DNA from: Rodentolepis nana
Taxonomy: Eukaryota; Platyhelminthes; Cestoda; Cyclophyllidea; Hymenolepididae
Direction of reading: 5' to 3'
Length of the DNA stretch: 10,299 nt
Assembly (NCBI GenBank): GCA_900617975.1
Contig: UZAE01012835.1
Coordinates: forward strand, 1 to 10,299
The notes under the pieces are model-generated. The model saw nothing but the letters and a program-made list of their open reading frames with translations. It searched no databases and was not told the origin of the DNA. Positions 8,258 through 10,299 of this stretch are shown in pieces (the stretch's first letter is position 1; each line of letters starts with the position of its first letter). The position numbers were made by a program, and so were the translations under genes.

Positions 8258-8778
8258 CTATAAAAACTTGAAGATTTGACAGTTAGGCAGAAAGTTGTCA
8301 TTTTTATCAGCATAAAGGGCAATCAATAAAAACAATTCCCCAAAAATGCCAGAGACAAAGGCAGCAAATGTCACAGCGAATCTGTACTTAATTATTGCTG
8401 CCACGAAACCAGGCACGATCTTCATAGCCAACAATGTAACAACCAGCCAATGGTACTGCAAGGAATAGGATGATGAATTCACGGCATTTACCTTTGCATT
8501 TACATATATATTTGGCTTGAATTGAAGGTATAGCCCAGACGAATGGATAATAAATGCAAGCAAACCAAATACAAGGAATGTCACCGCGAAGATGTTATCG
8601 CTAACAGGATAGAGGTATTTTGAGCTTATTCCAATTAGACATACATCTAGTAACTAAAACTATGAAATCAATAATTACTACCTACCATTGTTGGGATAAG
8701 CATATACACGATAAACGGCCGATAATTTGATCCAAATTTGTTTATACCCTCTTGCATTTCAGACGCTCCCGATGTCAT
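8258..8778 (-). CDS. Four-transmembrane protein, gene 2 (three exons, tiny introns)
   Basis: A paralogue of the gene at 531-1009, with no family name that I recognise. Exons 8778-8686, 8653-8492 and 8455-8258 join in phase 0 to give 150 residues. Hydrophobic segments lie near residues 21-40, 51-73, 88-107 and 111-134. Exon 2 ends GLYLQFK plus eight residues, and gene 1 ends GLFTHFK plus eight. In exon 3, Tyr1, Trp3, Leu4, Lys12 and Glu40 coincide with gene 1 without gaps. The tail after helix 4 is about 15 residues longer than in gene 1. The ATG (8776-8778) has a good AAA context and an in-frame TGA three codons upstream, as in gene 1. Intron 2 is 36 bases with no stop, so an unspliced transcript would add 12 residues and still read on. 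The membrane location is inferred from the helices; the function is unknown. Confidence 0.72.
8456..8491 (-). other. Gene 2 intron 2, 36 bases
   Basis: The donor is AAG|GTAAAT and the acceptor CTATTCCTTGCAG|TAC. Same position, phase and length as intron 2 of gene 1. It is a multiple of three and contains no in-frame stop, so retention would be silent to the reading frame. Confidence 0.68.
8654..8685 (-). other. Gene 2 intron 1, 32 bases
   Basis: The donor is ATG|GTAGGT and the acceptor ATAGTTTTAG|TTA. Unspliced reading meets TGA within seven codons, so removal is needed. A later AG (TTACTAG) is possible but would break the phase shared with gene 1. Confidence 0.6.
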
Positions 8779-8845
8779 TTTGCTTCAAAGAAAAAATTAT
8801 AGACTTTTACAATAAAATGTATGAAAAAGAGGTTTTAATTAAAAC

Positions 8846-9150
8846 AATTAGCTAATCCGATGTGAGATTAAAATGCAATGAATTATCTACCTATGGTACA
8901 AATATGGAGGTAGAGGTCAATCATCCGATAGGTTTCAAGCAAAGACTACCGAAGCGTGAAGTAAACATGAGAAGCTTCGTTCATTTCCCATTTGAAAAGT
9001 AATAGTTGAAGAAATTTGGTGAAAAATGCCACCTTCTAGACTGCATTTTACGACTTTCTATTTGTTGGAGAAAATACTATTTTTCCCCTTGCTCATTAGT
9101 GATTACTGGCTCATTGCACTAAAACCTGAAATTTGTGAAAAAAACTCCAT
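8846..9150 (-). repeat. Conserved upstream flank of gene 2 (copy U2)
   Basis: It aligns with 1076-1395 upstream of gene 1, at the same distance from the ATG. A plus-strand frame here (from 9026) is judged a chance frame because U1 does not preserve it. A likely promoter-bearing block, duplicated with the gene. Confidence 0.55.
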
Positions 9151-9167
9151 GTCAATGAGGCGCAATG

Positions 9168-9187
9168 CACACACACACATATATATG
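9168..9187. repeat. Short (CA)n/(AT)n tract
   Basis: CA units run straight into AT units, between the gene 2 flank and the decayed exon copy 4. Confidence 0.8.
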
Positions 9188-9250
9188 CATATATTCTTGT
9201 TGATTTTGATAATACTTCAAATAAATCCCCCTTTGTCACAATATTACTAT

Positions 9251-9390
9251 TGAATCTAAGAATTGTGCTCAGTAATGTGGGAAAAATCGTGCATACAAAT
9301 GTTTCTATCGACACGGCTGCCTCAAATACAGTGACCACAAGAACTAACTCCTATTCTAAATGCCTCACTGAACCCTATTTGGAATATTGT
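9251..9390 (-). pseudogene. Decayed last exon of the four-transmembrane family (copy 4)
   Basis: A close relative of copy 3 (6498-6690). The front half reads FQIGFSEAF from 9384. The helix 4 part reads ELVLVVTVFEAAVSIETFV from 9350 in another frame, with the same one-base shift as copy 3, so the break predates their duplication. In the helix frame a TAG sits just ahead. Homology stops abruptly near 9390, which leaves out the first part of the exon that copy 3 still keeps. No exon 1 or 2 remains. Confidence 0.55.
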
Positions 9391-9447
9391 ACAATAATTG
9401 ATTTATTATGTTGAATAAAATGATGCTGATTTATAATTGGATTTGAT

Positions 9448-9690
9448 CCGGTTATAAAAAGGCATGTGAGACCATCTCAATAATGGCCTGTTATGCTCCC
9501 TAGACAGGGTATGCCAATAAAATGAAGCAAAATGGGTGTGATGGGTTTCCAGGACAGGTGAATCACTTGTGACATTGATTTGTAGACAAGGTGCTATTCA
9601 CACCTCAGCTTTTAGCAAATAGAGTAACAGTGTGAATGAATTCTCCTGTTGTATCACATAAATTGTAAATGGAGGTATTCTGTCTTGTGC
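9448..9690 (+). repeat. Repeat D, copy 2
   Basis: Matches 6811-7053 over 243 bases in the same orientation. Most differences cluster around 9570-9585. It is followed almost at once by repeat copy B. Confidence 0.88.
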
Positions 9691-9702
9691 TCAATTTCCA
9701 AA

Positions 9703-10025
9703 ATTTATTTATATATATCAAATGGCAGGTGTCTTGATGGTTATCGTAGGCCCTTTAGTTGACTTCAGGCTTCACAGAGGGGAAGGAACATCAAATTGAA
9801 AAATTCGAGAGGGGGGGATAGAAGAGTGTTTCAAAGATGTTAGAGACAAACGCAAAGGTAGAACAAAAATGAGGTGAGGACTGTGATTATAATCGAATAT
9901 GGCATAGAGTGAGGTGATGGTAGTTTGAAGAGAGAAGTCAACCTCCAGTTAATTGTCTTTTTAGCCGTATGAATATACGTTGTCCAGGGTGCACCACATG
10001 GAGGTAAGTCTATTGTGCACCACAT
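9703..10025 (+). repeat. Repeat A/B, copy B
   Basis: Plus-sense partner of 7720-8030. It is purine-rich in the middle, with a G7 run near 9811. A minus-strand frame of 118 codons (9840-10196) crosses it but is not kept open by copy A, so I do not call it a gene. Confidence 0.75.
9965..10003 (+). other. Candidate 39-base microexon (core copy B)
   Basis: Preceded by TTGTCTTTTTAG (acceptor AG 9963-9964) and followed by GAG|GTAAGT (donor 10004). It is exactly 13 codons and reads PYEYTLSRVHHME. Copies A and C give PYEYTLPRVHHLE and AYENTLSRVHHVE in the same frame. No flanking exons are identified, so the exon call is tentative. Confidence 0.35.
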
Positions 10026-10299
10026 TTTCAAAATAAATGAAAGCCTAATTGTCTTCTTATATGGACTGAGGCTTTGATTGTGACCTTGCAGTTTGTGGTC
10101 TAGCCAAAATCGTGAAAAATTCAAAGTTAAAGTAGTGACTATATAACCGAATTTAAATATATTTAACTCACACATCATTGCATTTACCGCGTTCATTATA
10201 GCAAATAAAAATAATGGAGGGCAATTTTATTTCTCCGCTCTGAGTGGACATCGGGCTTATAGAAATATAATGCTATTTTAACTAGAATGGAAACTAGAC
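10026..10299. other. Window end, nothing supported
   Basis: AT-rich DNA without a supportable gene, repeat or element end. Confidence 0.4.

Noticed and set aside
9171..9190. Z-DNA or telomere-like tract
   Set aside because: Only a short simple CA/AT repeat; no telomeric unit present.
9026..9253. 75-codon plus-strand frame with a hydrophobic end
   Set aside because: It runs through the gene 2 upstream flank and a CA/AT tract; the matching flank of gene 1 does not preserve it.
7720..10025. A DNA transposon with repeats A and B as terminal inverted repeats
   Set aside because: No target duplication seen, no transposase inside, and gene 2 belongs to a family also found outside the pair.
9840..10196. 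118-codon minus-strand frame
   Set aside because: It crosses repeat copy B, is antisense to the candidate microexon and is not open in copy A.
1..10299. CRISPR array, tRNA or rRNA genes
   Set aside because: No regularly spaced repeats, cloverleaf boxes or conserved rRNA runs were found on either strand.

Overview
The window looks like AT-rich nuclear DNA of a small invertebrate animal. The main evidence is a full-length but decayed mariner transposon with TA target duplications, split genes with GT..AG introns, AATAAA polyadenylation signals and simple repeats. There are no bacterial operons, ribosome-binding sites, CRISPR arrays or RNA genes that I can support. The most distinctive trait is intron size. 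Two related genes each have two introns of only 32-36 bases, much shorter than usual in insects or vertebrates. Introns this short are known in some flatworms and in dicyemid/orthonectid-type parasites, but I cannot fix the taxon from this window.

Layout, left to right. Bases 1-235 are GC-richer, with an AATAAA, and may be the edge of an older element. Gene 1 (531-1009, minus) has three exons and predicts a 135-residue four-helix membrane protein. It is followed on its upstream side by a conserved flank (1076-1395). Bases 1396-3140 hold nothing I can support. The mariner element fills 3143-4450; its transposase (3217-4270, minus) has two stops and about five frameshifts. Bases 4451-6110 contain one possible small secreted-protein gene (4939-5217, minus) and one weak open frame (5316-5636, minus). 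An (AT)15 repeat lies at 6115-6144.

The right part is a mosaic of duplicated blocks. A decayed last exon of the membrane-protein family (6498-6690) is followed by a 39-base core motif (6773-6811) and repeat D (6811-7053). An inverted copy of a roughly 310-base repeat (7720-8030) precedes gene 2 (8258-8778, minus), a 150-residue paralogue of gene 1. Gene 2's conserved upstream flank (8846-9150), a second decayed last exon (9251-9390), the second repeat D (9448-9690) and the opposite-strand copy of the 310-base repeat (9703-10025) follow.

The picture is of a local minus-strand cluster of a rapidly diverging four-transmembrane family. It has two apparently intact members and two broken ones, duplicated with their flanking DNA and later interrupted by a mariner insertion. 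I do not recognise the family and assign no function. The 39-base core appears three times, always followed by a good splice donor. In one copy it is also preceded by a good acceptor, so it may be a duplicated microexon.
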